The notes below the pieces were generated by a model that made no database searches, had not been told where the DNA came from, and was given only the letters and a program-made list of their open reading frames with translations. Below, in pieces: positions 44,489-53,842 of a stretch of 64,000 nucleotides of DNA. This DNA is from Streptomyces scabiei 87.22 (GTDB taxonomy: Bacteria; Actinomycetota; Actinomycetes; Streptomycetales; Streptomycetaceae): NCBI RefSeq assembly GCF_000091305.1, contig NC_013929.1, positions 186,001-250,000 of the forward strand, read 5' to 3'. Numbering within the stretch: position 1 is the stretch's first letter; every line of letters begins with the position of its first letter. Both the position numbers and the translations under genes were made by a program.

Positions 44489-45324
44489 GCGTCCTCCTCC
44501 TCGGGCTGGTGACGCTCCTGCGGCCGCGCGGAGAACAGCGCGGTGACCGTGCCCAGCGAGCTGATCTCGGCGCGTATCCGGACGCCGGGCGACACCGGGA
44601 CCATCGGGCCCAGAGCGCCCGACAGGACGATCTGCCCGGCCCTCAGCGGAAGGCCGTGCTCCCTGGCCGTGCGGGCCAGCCAGGCCAGCGCGTTCAACGG
44701 GTCACCGAGACAGGCCGCGCCGGCGCCCTCGGAGACCGGCTCGTCGTCGGCGTACATGCGCATGGTGGTCTCGCGCGGCTCGAACGCGTCCGGCGTGACC
44801 CGGTGTTCCCCCAGCACGAACAGGCCGCTGGAGGCGTTGTCCGCGACGGTGTCCGTGAGCCGGATGTCCCAGGCCGCGATCCGGCTGTCGACGATCTCGA
44901 TCGCCGCGACGGCGTACTCCACGGCGCCCCGGACCCGGGCGGCGTCGAGATCCCCGTCCGCCAGGTCCTCCCCGAGTACGAAGGCGATCTCGGCCTCGGC
45001 CTTCGGCTGCGACAGCCGCTCCATGGGGATCTCCGGCTCGGCCGAGACGTCCATGTCGGCGAACAGCATCCCGAAGTCGGGCTGATCCACACCGAGTTGC
45101 TTCTGCACGGCCGGGGAGGTGAGCCCGATCTTGCGTCCGACGACGGTCGCGCCCGCGGCCAGCCTGCGGCGCGTCAGCTCCTGCTGCACGGCGTAGGCGG
45201 CAGCGACGTCGTGCTCGCCCAGCAGATCCCGCACCGGAGCGACGGGCCGCCCGCCCTCGACCGCGGCCGCCAGTCGTGCGACGGCTCGCTCCACCGCGTA
45301 CGTGTCGATGGCCATGGTGGTCAC
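44485..45324 (-). CDS. mhpD: 2-keto-4-pentenoate hydratase
   Basis: 279 residues. Adds water to 2-hydroxypenta-2,4-dienoate to form 4-hydroxy-2-oxovalerate. Seen: [32 protein letters not shown] with the metal-binding Glu residues, [15 protein letters not shown] and the [14 protein letters not shown] segment. GTG 45324 overlaps the upstream stop (GTGA) and was chosen for that; an ATG three codons later is possible. Confidence 0.93.
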   Translation of the reverse strand: MTTMAIDTYAVERAVARLAAAVEGGRPVAPVRDLLGEHDVAAAYAVQQELTRRRLAAGATVVGRKIGLTSPAVQKQLGVDQPDFGMLFADMDVSAEPEIPMERLSQPKAEAEIAFVLGEDLADGDLDAARVRGAVEYAVAAIEIVDSRIAAWDIRLTDTVADNASSGLFVLGEHRVTPDAFEPRETTMRMYADDEPVSEGAGAACLGDPLNALAWLARTAREHGLPLRAGQIVLSGALGPMVPVSPGVRIRAEISSLGTVTALFSARPQERHQPEEEDA

Positions 45325-46259
45325 CGTCCCTTCGCCGTGGCGACGGCGAAGCCGGCGATCCAGGCGGGGACGGCCTCGTAGAAGCGTGACGCCAGGTCGT
45401 ACGGGCCGGTGGCGGCGAGGGAGGCGAAGGCCGCGATCCAGGTGCGGACCTCGTGGGCGGAGTTGCCGCCCTCCTTCGCCATGCCCTCGACGGTCCAGGT
45501 GTCGAACGCGGCCAGCTCGCCGTTCTCGACGTGGTCGAGGAACCGGTTGTCCCAGTCCGGGTTGATCGGGATCATCTCGGTCGAGCCGGCAGCGTAGTCG
45601 CGGCCTGCGCGGACGACCCGCTGTTCGGCCCTGGCCCGCTGCTCGGGCGTGGGCGGGCGGCCCTCGATCAGGGCGTCGGCGACCCGGGGTGGTGCCCCGT
45701 CCAGGACCGGCACGGGCGGGTCGTGGGAGAGGCCGCCGGAGGCCAGGAACAGCACCCTGCGGTCGATCTCGGCCGCGGCCCGCCCGACGGCGGTGCCGAG
45801 GGCCCGGACCCGGCCGACCGGACCGAGCGGAGTGGCCACGCCATTGACGAAGACCGGCACCACGGGCACCTTGTCGATACCGCCGAACAGCACCTCCAGG
45901 GGCTGTGCGAACCCGTGGTCGACGGTCATCCGGGCGGAGACCGTCAGATCGACGCCCTGGTCGAGCACGCCGCGGGCCAGCGCCCTCGCCGCGGCGGTGT
46001 CGACCGACAGCGGGCCCGCCGATGTTCCGAAGTCACCCACCGCGTGCGCCTCGGTGGCCAGGCAGAAGGGCGGCATCTCCTTGTAGAAGAAGCCGTTGTA
46101 GTGGTCGGGCGCGTAGAGGACGACCAGTTCCGGGTCGTAGGCGCGGATGAACTCCCGTGCCTCCTCGACGGCCCGGTCGACCCGGGCCAGGACCTCGGGG
46201 TCCGGGTCGTTCCTGCCGATGAGGGGCGAGTGGGACAGCCCGACGGCTGCTGCGGTCAT
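45321..46259 (-). CDS. mhpB: Class III extradiol dioxygenase, 2,3-dihydroxyphenylpropionate type
   Basis: 312 residues. Opens the catechol ring of 2,3-dihydroxyphenylpropionate next to the hydroxyls, with Fe(II). LigB-type features: AVGLSHSPLIGRND (metal His), VLYAPDHYNGFFYKEMPPFC, ARMTVDHGFAQPLEVLFGG (catalytic His) and FLASGGLSHDPPVP. Length matches MhpB. Ends 4 nt into the hydratase gene. Confidence 0.93.
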   Translation of the reverse strand: MTAAAVGLSHSPLIGRNDPDPEVLARVDRAVEEAREFIRAYDPELVVLYAPDHYNGFFYKEMPPFCLATEAHAVGDFGTSAGPLSVDTAAARALARGVLDQGVDLTVSARMTVDHGFAQPLEVLFGGIDKVPVVPVFVNGVATPLGPVGRVRALGTAVGRAAAEIDRRVLFLASGGLSHDPPVPVLDGAPPRVADALIEGRPPTPEQRARAEQRVVRAGRDYAAGSTEMIPINPDWDNRFLDHVENGELAAFDTWTVEGMAKEGGNSAHEVRTWIAAFASLAATGPYDLASRFYEAVPAWIAGFAVATAKGR

Positions 46260-46268
46260 GGTGCTTCC

Positions 46269-47270
46269 TTACTGCTGCGATGTGCTGGGGCGGGCCGGGC
46301 CCGGCGGATGGACGACGAGCTTTCCGGTGAGGCCGCCGTCGATCATGAGCTGGAGGCCCTTGTGGATCTCGGCGAGCGGAAGTGTCCGGTCGATGACCGG
46401 CCGGACACCGGTGGCCTCCATCAGCCGCAGCATCGCCACCAGTTCGACACGGGTGCAGCCGGTGGAGCCGAGGATGCGCTGCTGGAGGTAGAAGATCCGG
46501 CCGAGGTCGGCGGGCGGGTTCATGCCGCTGGTCGCCCCGGCGATGACGACCGTGCCGCCGGGGCGGAGCGATTTCAGCGAGTGCGACCAGGTCGCCTCAC
46601 CGACCGTCTCGATGACCACGTCCACCCGCTCGGGCAGCCGCTCGCCCGGGGCCACGGCGGCACGGGCTCCCCACGACACGGCCTCGGCGCGCTTGTCCGC
46701 GCTCCGGCTGGTGGCGTACACGACGGCCCCCGCGGCCACCGCGAGCCTGATGGCCGCGGAGGCGACGCCGCCCCCCGCGCCCTGGACGAGCACCCGGTCA
46801 CCGGCGGTGATCCGGGCCTGGGTGAACAGCATGCGGTAGGCCGTGGTCCAGGCGACGGGCAGGCAGGCGGCCTCGTCGAACGAGAGCCAGTCCGGCTTCG
46901 GGACCAGGTTGCGGGCGGGAACGGTCAGATACTCCGCGAACGCCCCGTCGTGCCGCTCGGAGAGCAGCGCGCGACCGGGGTCGAGCGTCTCGTCGCCCCG
47001 GCCCGCGTCCGGGTCGCCGATCACCGGGTGGACGATGACCTCGTTGCCGTCCTCGTCGTAGCCGGCCGCGTCGCACCCGAGGATGATGGGCAGCCGGTCG
47101 GGAGGATGTCCTACTCCTCTCAGCGTCCACACGTCGTGCATGTTGAGCGAGGAGGCGACGACGCGGACACGTGACCAGCCCGGACGCGGAATCGGTTCAG
47201 GGACGTCGCGCAGCACCAGCCCCGACAGCGGGTCGGCGGCGCTCTGGGAGATTGCGGTAGCGGCAAGCAC
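46269..47270 (-). CDS. Zinc-type/quinone oxidoreductase (MDR family)
   Basis: 333 residues. GroES-like N-terminus (RVRVVASSLNMHDVWTLRG) and NADPH-binding part (GDRVLVQGAGGGVASAAIRLA). The catalytic-zinc Cys-His set is lacking, which points to the quinone oxidoreductase side of the family rather than alcohol dehydrogenases. First gene of the meta-cleavage operon, behind IclR site 3; 9 nt before the extradiol dioxygenase gene. Its role in the pathway is unclear; side-chain or quinone reduction are possible. Confidence 0.85.
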   Translation of the reverse strand: MLAATAISQSAADPLSGLVLRDVPEPIPRPGWSRVRVVASSLNMHDVWTLRGVGHPPDRLPIILGCDAAGYDEDGNEVIVHPVIGDPDAGRGDETLDPGRALLSERHDGAFAEYLTVPARNLVPKPDWLSFDEAACLPVAWTTAYRMLFTQARITAGDRVLVQGAGGGVASAAIRLAVAAGAVVYATSRSADKRAEAVSWGARAAVAPGERLPERVDVVIETVGEATWSHSLKSLRPGGTVVIAGATSGMNPPADLGRIFYLQQRILGSTGCTRVELVAMLRLMEATGVRPVIDRTLPLAEIHKGLQLMIDGGLTGKLVVHPPGPARPSTSQQ

Positions 47271-47312
47271 GCGGCCACGGTCGCGCCGACCGGCCGACCC
47301 GGCCTAGCCCGT

Positions 47313-47329
47313 GTGCCGCTGTGCAGCAC
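47313..47329. promoter_or_regulatory. Putative IclR site 3 (meta-cleavage operon)
   Basis: GTGCCGCTGTGCAGCAC, 43 bp before the start of the first gene of the operon. Arms differ from a perfect palindrome at one position. Confidence 0.6.
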
Positions 47330-47362
47330 GGATTCCGTGTACGCACCAGCGATGTACGCGCG

Positions 47363-47421
47363 CACGCCACAGCCGCGCCGCGGGCCGGGTCGGTCCCGGC
47401 TCGCGGCGCGGCTGTGGCGTG
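47363..47421 (-). terminator. Terminator after the dioxygenase-side operon
   Basis: Perfect 20-bp inverted repeat (47363-47382 with 47402-47421), extended inside by 7 more pairs with one G-T mismatch, closing on a 5-nt loop. It lies 36 nt after the GNAT-like gene stop and before IclR site 3. Confidence 0.8.
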
Positions 47422-47456
47422 GCTGACGGTGTGGTGGACCCGCTCGGTCGGCCCCT

Positions 47457-48101
47457 TCAGTGAGGCATGTCGTCGAGGGCGGTGGACAGCCCGGCGACCT
47501 CGGGCGGCTCGGCGGCGAACAGGACGACGGAGCCGTGGGGCAGGTCCGCCTCGGTGATCCTGCGAAACCCTCCCGCCAGCAGGACGCGCTGGGCGTGGCC
47601 GTCGTACTCGTCCGGCGCGGCGACGACACGGCGGCAGCGGGCGTCGGTGGCGAAGAGCGCGGGGACGAGGACACGCAGCAGGTCCGCGCCGGCCTCCTCG
47701 GGCACACGCGCCGCACGGGCGCCACGGTCGCCGTGATCGGTTCCGCCGTCGCCGTGATCGGTTCCGTGGTCACCGTGATCGGTTTCGTCGTCACCGTCGC
47801 CGAGCCATACGACCACGTCGTGAGCGCCGAAGGGATAGCAGGCCCGCACCGGGTGGTGCGGGACCGCCTGGACATGGACGAGCAACTCCGCGCTCCCGCC
47901 CCCGTCTTCACCTCCGCCTCCGCCTCCGCCTCCGGAACGGTCTGTTCCGTCGCAGGAGGCCGCATAGCCGCGCGCGGCCGGCCGGCGTGCCCCGAGCGGC
48001 TCGCCGGACGTGCCGGCGAGCGGCCGCAGGGACCAGCCGTCGCCGATGACGGTCCGCCGCGCGCTGTCGGGAGGTGTGACCACCACTCGTGCTCCCCGCA
48101 T
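47457..48101 (-). CDS. GNAT-like protein with Gly-rich and His-Asp-Gly-rich inserts
   Basis: 214 residues. The C-terminal 70 residues read like the end of a GNAT domain (ADLLRVLVPALFATDARCRR; HAQRVLLAGGFRRITEADLP). The N-terminal half is unusual: a run of eight Gly (SGGGGGGGGEDGGG) and three near-repeats of TDHGD separated by Gly. The core acetyl-CoA loop is not clear, so activity is uncertain. ATG 48101 starts 6 nt after the ligase stop; last gene before the terminator. Confidence 0.6.
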   Translation of the reverse strand: MRGARVVVTPPDSARRTVIGDGWSLRPLAGTSGEPLGARRPAARGYAASCDGTDRSGGGGGGGGEDGGGSAELLVHVQAVPHHPVRACYPFGAHDVVVWLGDGDDETDHGDHGTDHGDGGTDHGDRGARAARVPEEAGADLLRVLVPALFATDARCRRVVAAPDEYDGHAQRVLLAGGFRRITEADLPHGSVVLFAAEPPEVAGLSTALDDMPH

Positions 48102-48106
48102 GATGT

Positions 48107-49699
48107 TCAGGCCGTGGCCGTGGCCGTGCTCGGCGCGTTCCGTCGCGCCGTCACCCACCGGCGCAGCTCGATCTTGTCCAGCTTGCCGCTGGCGTTGCGG
48201 GGCAGCCGGTCGATGACCAGGACGTCGGTGGGGAGCTTGTAGCGGGCCAGATACCGGTCCGCGAACGCCCGTACCTCCTCCACCGTGGGCTCGGCACCGG
48301 CCGCGCAGCTCAGGACGGCGAGGACGGTCTCGCCCCACCTGGCGTCCGGTACCCCGACGACGGCGGCCTCCAGGACGCCCGGGAGCTCGGCGAGTACACG
48401 CTCCACCTCTGCGGGGTACACGTTCTCTCCGCCGCTGATGATCATGTCTTTGAGGCGGTCCACGATGTGGTAGAAGCCGTCCTTGTCCCGGTAGGCGATG
48501 TCCCCGGTGTGGAACCAGCCCATGTCGTCGAAGGCGCCCCGGGTGGCGTCCGGGTTGTCCCAGTAGCCGGAGGTCACGTTGGGGCCGCGTACGCAGATCT
48601 CGCCCCGGGTGTCCGGCTCCTCGATCCCGGTCCCCGTGCCCGGGTGCGTCAACCGGATCTCGGTGTACGGCATCGCGACACCGGCCGAGCCGGCCTTCTC
48701 AGGGAGCAGCCGGGCCGGGAGATAGGTGGCGAACGGGGCCGTCTCGGTCAGTCCCCAGGCCTGCTGGAGCGACAGGCCCACCTCTCCGTAGTCCCGGATC
48801 AGCTGCGGTGGTACGGGAGCCCCCGCGACGATCGCGGACCGCAGGGCGCCGAGGTCGGCGTCGGCGAAGCCGGGCACCCGGGCGAGGGCCGCGTACATGG
48901 CGGGGACCGCGAAGAAGGTGTTCACACGATGCTCGACGAGGTCCCGCAGGCACTGAGCGGGCTCGAAGGACCGGCGCAGCACCACGGTGCCGCCGCGCAC
49001 CAGGGTGCGCAGAGTGAAGGCGTTGAGGCCGCCGATGTGGAACAGCGGAGCGAGGGCGAGGTTCACGTCGTCCGCGCGGGTGTCCACGACGGCGTCGACG
49101 TTGACGGCGTTCCACCAGAGGTTGCCGTGGGTGAGCATGACGCCCTTGGGCCGGCCGGTGGTGCCGGAGGTGTACATCAGGGCCGCGAGGTCGTCGTCGT
49201 ACAGCGCCACCGGTTCCCGTACGGGGCGGTGCGGGCCGCGCAGCGTGGACAGCGGCGTCCAGGCGGGTGCGGGTGTCCCCGTCGCCGGGCATGCGGGATC
49301 GGTGTCGACGAGCAGGCGGGTGCGGGCGGGGATGTCGTGCAGGATCGACTCCACCAGTTCGCGGTGGCCCTCCTCGACGACGACGGTGTGGGCGCCGCAG
49401 TCGTTGAGGATGTGGCGGACCTCGTCGGCCGCGAGGCGGAAGTTGAGGGGGACGAAGACCGCGCCGAGACGGGCCGCGGCGAACAGCGTCTCCAGGAAGG
49501 TCACGCTGTTGAGGCCCAGGTAGGCGATCCGGTCACCCCGGCGCAGTCCGTGCTCGGACAGTCCGGCTGCGAACTCCCCCACCGTGGCGCCGAGTTCCAC
49601 CGCTGTGATCTCACGGTTCTCGTAGACGACGGCGGGGGGCCCGGGATGCTGGGCTCTGCGGTGCAGCGCGGTGGCGGGACTGATGTCGACGGCGGCCAT
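48107..49699 (-). CDS. Acyl-CoA synthetase (ANL family) in the phenylpropionate cluster
   Basis: 530 residues, complete ANL enzyme: AALMYTSGTTGRPKGVMLTH (phosphate loop), QQAWGLTETAPFATYLP, MGWFHTGDIAYRDKDGFYHI, DRLKDMIISGGENVYPAEVE and the catalytic Lys in LPRNASGKLDKIELR. It may activate phenylpropionate, cinnamate or a pathway side product. Lies 12 nt after the dihydrodiol dehydrogenase gene. The E. coli hca/mhp route needs no CoA ester, so this gene suggests a wider substrate range (inference). Confidence 0.88.
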   Translation of the reverse strand: MAAVDISPATALHRRAQHPGPPAVVYENREITAVELGATVGEFAAGLSEHGLRRGDRIAYLGLNSVTFLETLFAAARLGAVFVPLNFRLAADEVRHILNDCGAHTVVVEEGHRELVESILHDIPARTRLLVDTDPACPATGTPAPAWTPLSTLRGPHRPVREPVALYDDDLAALMYTSGTTGRPKGVMLTHGNLWWNAVNVDAVVDTRADDVNLALAPLFHIGGLNAFTLRTLVRGGTVVLRRSFEPAQCLRDLVEHRVNTFFAVPAMYAALARVPGFADADLGALRSAIVAGAPVPPQLIRDYGEVGLSLQQAWGLTETAPFATYLPARLLPEKAGSAGVAMPYTEIRLTHPGTGTGIEEPDTRGEICVRGPNVTSGYWDNPDATRGAFDDMGWFHTGDIAYRDKDGFYHIVDRLKDMIISGGENVYPAEVERVLAELPGVLEAAVVGVPDARWGETVLAVLSCAAGAEPTVEEVRAFADRYLARYKLPTDVLVIDRLPRNASGKLDKIELRRWVTARRNAPSTATATA

Positions 49700-49711
49700 G
49701 ACGGCGGCTCC

Positions 49712-50605
49712 TCAATGGCTGTCGGGCGAGGCGTTCATATGTGGGGGGCACAGTCCCGCGCCGCCCGCGGGGGCGCGGAAACCGCGGACGGCGATGCCTC
49801 CGTCGGCGGGGATCACGGCACCGGTGATGGTGCCGCTGTCGGTGCGGGAGGCCAGCAGGACGTACGGACCGGTGAAGTCCTCGGGTTCCACACTGGAGTC
49901 GTACAGCGGGATCAGCGGCGGCGGCTTCTCACCGGAGAGTGCCTGGGCTTCCTCGTTCCTGGCGAAGGACGCGGCGAGCGTGCGGTGGTGCAGGCCGAGG
50001 CTCTCGGGGCCGCGCAGTTGGGTGCGCATGCCTCCGACGGCGACCCCGTTGACTCGGACTCTCGGCGCCAGTTCGAAGGCGAACTGGCGCAGCAGGCCGA
50101 GGCAGGCGTGCTTGCTGGCGGTGTAGAGGGAGCCGCCGCCGTCGGTGTGCTGGGAGGCGTTGGACAGGGTCATCACGATGCTGCCGCGGGTGGCGACCAG
50201 TTCCCGCCAGGCGGCCTCCACGGCCAGCGCGTACCCCTTGACGTTGATCGCGAAGATCTCGTCGAAGGCCTCGGCCAGTTCCTTGCCCGACAAACGGGTC
50301 ACGCTGCGGTGGTAGTCCCAGATGCCGGCGTTCGGGACCAGGATGTCGAGCCTGCCCAGCCGTTCGACGGTGGTCTCCACGGCCCGGTGCAGATCGTCCG
50401 GGCTCCGTACGTCGCCGGTGAGGGGCAGTACCCGGTCGCCCAGCTCGCCGGCGGCGCGCACCACCTCTTCCAGTTGCGCGGCCGTACGGCCGAGGATCGC
50501 GACGCGAGCGCCCTCGGCGAGGTAGCGCAGGGCGACTGCGCGGCCGATGCCGGATCCCCCGCCGGTGATCAGTGCGACCTCGTTCTCCAGCCAGCCGCTG
50601 CCCAT
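49712..50605 (-). CDS. hcaB: cis-Dihydrodiol dehydrogenase (HcaB/BphB-type SDR)
   Basis: 297 residues. NAD-dependent re-aromatisation of the cis-diol to the catechol. SDR features: ITGGGSGIGRAVALRYLAEG, VPNAGIWDYHRS (the NAGIWDY variant is typical of BphB/HcaB), and the Ser-Tyr-Lys site in TLSNASQHTDGGGSLYTASK. Longer than most SDRs by about 25 C-terminal residues. 2 nt after the hydrolase gene. Confidence 0.88.
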   Translation of the reverse strand: MGSGWLENEVALITGGGSGIGRAVALRYLAEGARVAILGRTAAQLEEVVRAAGELGDRVLPLTGDVRSPDDLHRAVETTVERLGRLDILVPNAGIWDYHRSVTRLSGKELAEAFDEIFAINVKGYALAVEAAWRELVATRGSIVMTLSNASQHTDGGGSLYTASKHACLGLLRQFAFELAPRVRVNGVAVGGMRTQLRGPESLGLHHRTLAASFARNEEAQALSGEKPPPLIPLYDSSVEPEDFTGPYVLLASRTDSGTITGAVIPADGGIAVRGFRAPAGGAGLCPPHMNASPDSH

Positions 50606-50607
50606 GG

Positions 50608-51474
50608 TCAGGCCCCCTCGATGAAGTCGGTGACCAGACGTTCGAACTCGGCCCGGCGCTCCAGCTGCACCCAGTGGCCGCAGCCGCCGAACACATGCAG
50701 CTGGACGTCACGGATCTGCTTGAGCATCAGCTGTGCGCCCTCCAGGGTGATGGTGCGGTCGTCCCGGCCCCAGAGCAGCAGGGTGGGGGCCGTGATCTCG
50801 TGGACGCGCTGCCAGAGCGGGTCCATGCCGTGCCGCTTGGCGAAGGCCGCGTTGTAGGCGTGGTAGAAGGCGATGTGGGACTCGTCGAGCGAGGCCTCGT
50901 AGCGGGCCTGGGCGGTGTCCGCCCAGCGTTTGGGCTCGGCGGTCATCACCCCGATGAAGTCCCGCATCTTCTTCAGTGTCGGGCCCTCGCCGTGGTAGTA
51001 GCGGAACATGGCCTTCTGTCCCTCGGTCGGGGTGGGTCCGAAGGGCAGCCAGCCGCCGCCGGGGGCCATCAGCACCAACTTCTCCACCCGTGCGGGGACT
51101 TCGAGCGCGGTGGCGAGGGCGGCGGCGCCGCCGAGGCTGTTGCCGAGCAGGTGGAAGCGGTCGATGCCGAGGGCGTCCAGGGTCTGCAGCAGCGCGTCGA
51201 CGGTGATCTCGGTGATGCTGCGGGCGCCGAGCTCCGCCTCGGTGGGCCGGTAGCTGCCGCCGAAGCCCGGCTGGTCGGGCAGGACCACGCGGAAGCGGGA
51301 GGCGAGGGCGGGCAGGTTCTGGTGGTAGTTGGCGACGGCGCTCGCGCCGGGACCGCCGCCGTGCAGCATCACCAGCACCGGCCCCTCGCCGGTCTCGCTG
51401 ACCCTGACGGGCCCGAGCGTGGTCCGCACGGTCTGCTCGACGAGCTTCGGCTCTTGGGTCTGGTCTGTGGTCAC
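50608..51474 (-). CDS. mhpC: Meta-cleavage product hydrolase (MhpC/BphD-like)
   Basis: 288 residues, alpha/beta hydrolase that cuts the C-C bond of the ring-fission product. Seen: VMLHGGGPGASAVANY (oxyanion region), nucleophile in LLGNSLGGAAALATAL, Asp in LLWGRDDRTITLEGA and His in GGCGHWVQLERR. GTG 51474 with AGGAG 8 nt upstream is chosen; an ATG start with family similarity is absent. Confidence 0.92.
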   Translation of the reverse strand: MTTDQTQEPKLVEQTVRTTLGPVRVSETGEGPVLVMLHGGGPGASAVANYHQNLPALASRFRVVLPDQPGFGGSYRPTEAELGARSITEITVDALLQTLDALGIDRFHLLGNSLGGAAALATALEVPARVEKLVLMAPGGGWLPFGPTPTEGQKAMFRYYHGEGPTLKKMRDFIGVMTAEPKRWADTAQARYEASLDESHIAFYHAYNAAFAKRHGMDPLWQRVHEITAPTLLLWGRDDRTITLEGAQLMLKQIRDVQLHVFGGCGHWVQLERRAEFERLVTDFIEGA

Positions 51475-51569
51475 GAGAGATCTCCTGATGGGTCGTTCAC
51501 CCGCCGTTCCGCCGTCGGGCCGACCGGCACGCGCCCGTCCGACCGCTGGTCGTCCGGTCGGAGGAACGG

Positions 51570-52136
51570 TCAGAGGAAAGTGCTGATGTTCTTGGCGAGC
51601 AGGACGTTCTGGTCGAGCAGGATCGTGCGGCGGGCGATCAGCAGCCGCCCGTCCTCCGGGGCGCGGCGCAGCAGGTCGGTACGGCCGCCCGCGTAGAGGT
51701 CGACCTCGCGTTCGAGGCGGTTGCGGTAGCAGAGGAAGGCCGACTCGGCGAGGTACTCCCCCGGCTCTTCGGCGGCCCGGACCATGACGTTGGTGATCAG
51801 GTGCCGGGATCTGGACGGCGGGTCCTCGGCCCAGGCCATGCCCGAGTCGAACCGGCGGATGCGCCAGGCCAGGCTCGCCCTGGTCTCGTCGAAGATCGCC
51901 ACCTCGCCGGGTGTCCCGTCGGCCAGCGCCTGCTGTCGCCGCAGCCGGTTGGTGCGTACCGGCGCCCAGTAGTGCAGATCCTCCGTGAACAGCTCCAGCC
52001 AGTCCGCGTAGCGGTGCTGGTCGAGCAGCTGCGCCTCCCGGGCGTACAGCCGCTGTACCTCGAAGTGCAGCCGGACATCGGCATCGGAGACCGGCTCCGT
52101 CCCGGCGACCGCCGGCTCGGGTGCGTGGATGCTCAT
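51570..52136 (-). CDS. hcaF: Ring-hydroxylating dioxygenase beta subunit
   Basis: 188 residues, the structural small subunit of Rieske dioxygenases. Seen: FEVQRLYAREAQLLDQHRYADWLELFTED is the usual N-terminal helix region (read in two parts), with RRFDSGMAWAEDPPSRSRHL and ITNVMV typical of HcaF/BphE. Its gene is separated from the alpha subunit by ferredoxin and reductase genes and has its own IclR-type site upstream, which is not the usual E-F-C-B-D order. Confidence 0.9.
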   Translation of the reverse strand: MSIHAPEPAVAGTEPVSDADVRLHFEVQRLYAREAQLLDQHRYADWLELFTEDLHYWAPVRTNRLRRQQALADGTPGEVAIFDETRASLAWRIRRFDSGMAWAEDPPSRSRHLITNVMVRAAEEPGEYLAESAFLCYRNRLEREVDLYAGGRTDLLRRAPEDGRLLIARRTILLDQNVLLAKNISTFL

Positions 52137-52207
52137 GGATGGTTCCTCCTACGGGGCCTGCTGCGTGCAGGCATTCCAGCGCGGCGGACCGGGTCCGGGG
52201 AGCGCGT

Positions 52208-52224
52208 GTGCCACGGGGCGGCAC
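52208..52224. promoter_or_regulatory. Putative IclR site 2 (hcaF operon)
   Basis: GTGCCACGGGGCGGCAC, 72 bp before the beta-subunit ATG and just beyond the reductase stop. One mismatch between arms. Confidence 0.6.
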
Positions 52225-52256
52225 GGCCGCATGGGCGGCCCGGCGAACGGTCCGGG

Positions 52257-53483
52257 TCAGCGGGTGAGCAGGGTCCGCAGGTCGGTGTGCTCGTCGGTCA
52301 GTTCCTCGGCGGACAGCGGGATCGCTCGGTCGATGAGACGTCGGGCGGCCTTGATGTCGCGGGAACGGTCGATGGCGGCGGCCGCGACCAGACGGTCGCC
52401 GCGCAGGCCGAAGGCGGTGAAGGCACCGTCGGCGGGGTCGCCGCGCAGGACGTGCCGTCCGGCGTCCGCCATGGTGCCGACCGCCTCCAGGCGCGCGCCG
52501 TACCGGTCGGACCAGAACCAGGGCGCTCCCGCGTCCGGCGCCGGACGGCCCAGGATGCCCAGGGCCGCGGCCTCACCGTCCCGTTGGGCGGCCTCCCAGT
52601 GTTCGTGCCGTACCCGGTGGCCGTCGGGGCGGGCCACGTCGCCGACGGCGAAGACGTGGGGGTGGGACGTGCGCTGCCCGGGGTGGACGACGACGCCGTT
52701 GTCGACGCGCAGCCCGGCCGTCTCGGCCGTGTCGGTGGCCGGGCGGATTCCGATGCCGGCCACCAGGATGTCCGCGGCCAGGGTGCCGCCGTGCCCGGTG
52801 AGGCCCACGCGCAGCCCCTGGGGGCTCCGTTCGACGTGTGCGACCCCGGCGGTGAGCACCTCGACGCCCTCGGCGGTGTGCCTGCGGTGCAGCGCGCCCG
52901 CGATGTCGCCGCCCACGGCCGCGGCCAGCGGCACCGGCACGGGATCGACGAGGGTGACACGGCAGCCCAGGGAGACGGCGACGGCGGCGGTCTCGGCGCC
53001 GATCAGGCCGGCTCCGACGACGATCACCCGGGCACCGGGCAGCAGCCGTTCCCGGAGGCGGTCGGCATCCTCCCAGGTCCGCACCTGGTGGACCGCCGGG
53101 TCGTCGCCCCCGGGGACCGGCAGCGGGCGCGGTGTGCCTCCCGTGGCCAGCACGATCCGGTCGGCCTCGGCGATCGTGCCGTCGGCCAGTTCCACTCCGC
53201 CCGCGCGGGGCCGGATCGCCCGGACCCGGGTGCCGTCACGGAGCTGGACGCGCTGCTCCTCGTACCACCCTTCGGGCCGCAGCAGGATGTCCGCGCGCCG
53301 GGCCTTGCCGAGCAGGACGTCCTTGCTGAGCGGCGGCCGGTCGTACGGCAGGCCGTGCTCGGCGCCGTACAGGACCACCTGCCCGTCGTATCCCTGGGCG
53401 CGCAGCGCGTCACAGGTGGAGACGGCGGCCGGGCCCGTGCCGACGACGGCGATCCGCCGGGGCGGGGGCGGCGGGGTGCTCAT
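52257..53483 (-). CDS. hcaD: Dioxygenase ferredoxin reductase
   Basis: 408 residues. Passes electrons from NADH to the Rieske ferredoxin. Seen: IAVVGTGPAAVSTCDALRAQ (FAD), YDRPPLSKDVLLG, VIVVGAGLIGAETAAVAVSL (NAD) and HVFAVGDVARPDG. Fits BphA4/HcaD in length and motifs. ATG 53483 overlaps the ferredoxin stop by 4 nt. Confidence 0.93.
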   Translation of the reverse strand: MSTPPPPPRRIAVVGTGPAAVSTCDALRAQGYDGQVVLYGAEHGLPYDRPPLSKDVLLGKARRADILLRPEGWYEEQRVQLRDGTRVRAIRPRAGGVELADGTIAEADRIVLATGGTPRPLPVPGGDDPAVHQVRTWEDADRLRERLLPGARVIVVGAGLIGAETAAVAVSLGCRVTLVDPVPVPLAAAVGGDIAGALHRRHTAEGVEVLTAGVAHVERSPQGLRVGLTGHGGTLAADILVAGIGIRPATDTAETAGLRVDNGVVVHPGQRTSHPHVFAVGDVARPDGHRVRHEHWEAAQRDGEAAALGILGRPAPDAGAPWFWSDRYGARLEAVGTMADAGRHVLRGDPADGAFTAFGLRGDRLVAAAAIDRSRDIKAARRLIDRAIPLSAEELTDEHTDLRTLLTR

Positions 53484-53842
53484 GCGTCGGCCTCCGCGGC
53501 GGTCCGGCCCGGGTGGAGCCAGACGGCGCCGTCGCGGACCTCGACGTGGTGGGTGCGCACGGCGAGGGTGGCGGGCATGCACTGCGGTTCGCCCGACTTC
53601 AGACAGAATCGGGCGCTGTGCAGCGGGCACTCGACCTCGCCGTCCTCGATCCACCCCTCGGACAGGGACGCCCGGCCGTGCGAACAGGTGTCGTCGAGGG
53701 CGAAGTAGGCACCGCCCTCGTGGAACACGGCGATGGCTTCGCCGTGACCGCTGGTCTCGGCCGGCACCTTCAGCGCCTCGCCGTCCTCGATGTCGCCGAC
53801 AGCGGCGACGCGCACAGCGGTGCCGCTCGCGTGCGTACTCAT
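53480..53842 (-). CDS. hcaC: Rieske [2Fe-2S] ferredoxin
   Basis: 120 residues. Cluster ligands: Cys-x-His in TCSHGRASLSEG and Cys-x-x-His in CPLHSARFCLKSGEP, with spacing typical of BphA3/HcaC. Shuttles electrons from the reductase to the dioxygenase alpha subunit. Overlaps the alpha-subunit stop by 1 nt (TGATG). Confidence 0.95.
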   Translation of the reverse strand: MSTHASGTAVRVAAVGDIEDGEALKVPAETSGHGEAIAVFHEGGAYFALDDTCSHGRASLSEGWIEDGEVECPLHSARFCLKSGEPQCMPATLAVRTHHVEVRDGAVWLHPGRTAAEADA

